Positions 6,213 through 6,563 of a stretch of 6,563 nucleotides of DNA are shown in pieces (position 1 is the stretch's first letter; each line of letters opens with the position of its first letter). The position numbers and the translations under genes are program-made. This stretch comes from JALYNX01 sp964608055 (GTDB lineage Bacteria; Actinomycetota; Acidimicrobiia; Spongiisociales; ZC4RG35), in the NCBI GenBank assembly GCA_964608055.1, contig CAZSMJ010000110.1:1-6563 (forward strand), read 5' to 3'. The notes beneath the pieces are model-generated. The model had not been told where the DNA came from. It saw only the letters and a program-made list of their open reading frames with translations, and did no database searches.

Positions 6213-6563
6213 ATGGCTGACGAAGAGCTAGACCTGAAATCATTGTCTGACGAGGATCTCGTGCCGCAGATGCACGACGATCTGTATGACGGCATGGCCG
6301 ACGAGATCGTCGAGGGCACCCGGATCCTCCTCGATCGTGGTTGGGGACCCCAGGAAGTGCTCAACGGGGCGTTGGTCGAGGGGATGCGGATCGTCGGGAT
6401 CGACTTCCGCGACGGGATTCTCTTCGTGCCCGAGGTCCTCCTGGCGGCAAACGCCATGAAGGCCGGCATGGAGGTGCTTCGGCCGCTACTGGTCGAGACT
6501 GGGGCCAGGACCATCGGCAAGGTCGTGATCGGGACGGTCAAGGGTGACATCCACGACATCGGC
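6213..6563 (+). CDS. Corrinoid (B12) methyl-carrier protein, MtbC/MttC/MtgC-like (3' partial)
   Basis: The ATG at 6213 follows a Shine-Dalgarno GGAG (6203-6206) with 6-nt spacing. The reading frame runs without a stop to the window end, giving 117 residues. Residues about 15-95 match the helical cap (B12-binding_2) of methyltransferase corrinoid proteins, with EVLNGALVEGM, FVPEVLLAANAMKAGM and LRPLL. The start of the Rossmann B12 domain follows: GKVVIGTVKGDIHDIG. DIHDIG is the DxHxxG signature, and His114 should be the lower axial cobalt ligand. The family is usually about 210-230 residues, so about half is present. Such proteins accept a methyl group from a substrate-specific methyltransferase (MttB/MtgB, MtbB, MtmB, MtaB types) and pass it to folate or coenzyme M through a second methyltransferase. 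Divergence from a dimethylglycine-dehydrogenase-like operon suggests a methylamine or betaine substrate. MetH-type function is unlikely for a stand-alone cap plus B12 domain. Confidence 0.9.
   Translation, partial: MADEELDLKSLSDEDLVPQMHDDLYDGMADEIVEGTRILLDRGWGPQEVLNGALVEGMRIVGIDFRDGILFVPEVLLAANAMKAGMEVLRPLLVETGARTIGKVVIGTVKGDIHDIG

Noticed and set aside
6158..6559. A 133-codon minus-strand frame and a + strand frame at 6341-6547
   Set aside because: Both overlap the corrinoid-protein frame starting at 6213, which has a good Shine-Dalgarno and the DxHxxG motif. The alternatives show Ser/Arg- or Arg/Gly-biased nonsense.

Overview
The window is a GC-rich stretch of bacterial chromosome with dense coding, consistent GC-rich codon use, several GTG/TTG starts and very short gaps. 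It carries no RNA gene, mobile element or CRISPR array that I can see. Its content points to an aerobic or facultative bacterium that catabolises methylated amines such as choline, glycine betaine, dimethylglycine and sarcosine. An actinomycete-like host (Actinomycetota) is my guess from composition and start-codon use. The sequence alone does not fix the phylum.

Layout. On the + strand from the left edge lies the C-terminal two thirds of a betaine-aldehyde-dehydrogenase-type ALDH (2-976). A short-chain dehydrogenase/reductase follows 26 nt later (1003-1833). A gap of 60 nt with two small hairpins (about 1849-1888) separates this pair from a convergent minus-strand operon, whose transcription order is: an FAD oxidoreductase fused to a GcvT-like folate domain, of the dimethylglycine/sarcosine dehydrogenase family (3587-6094, frame open to 6121); etfB (2826-3590); and etfA (1894-2829). 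These three genes are joined by 4-nt stop/start overlaps (TTGA and GTGA). All three have non-ATG starts. A divergent intergenic region (about 6095-6212) contains an 8-bp inverted repeat and a possible promoter. On the + strand at the right edge is the N-terminal half of a corrinoid (B12) methyl-carrier protein (6213-6563 and beyond), cut just at its DxHxxG cobalt-ligand motif.

How the genes may work together (inference). Betaine aldehyde would be oxidised to glycine betaine by the ALDH. The corrinoid protein, with an MttB/MtgB-type methyltransferase expected outside the window, would take one methyl group from a quaternary or tertiary amine, for example betaine to dimethylglycine. The flavin/folate fusion enzyme would then remove further N-methyl groups oxidatively, passing electrons to the adjacent EtfAB and one-carbon units to tetrahydrofolate. 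The most notable feature is therefore a locus that pairs cobalamin-dependent and flavin-dependent demethylation. The individual families are all known. The combination, the uncharacterised SDR and the shared control region are what deserve a closer look.
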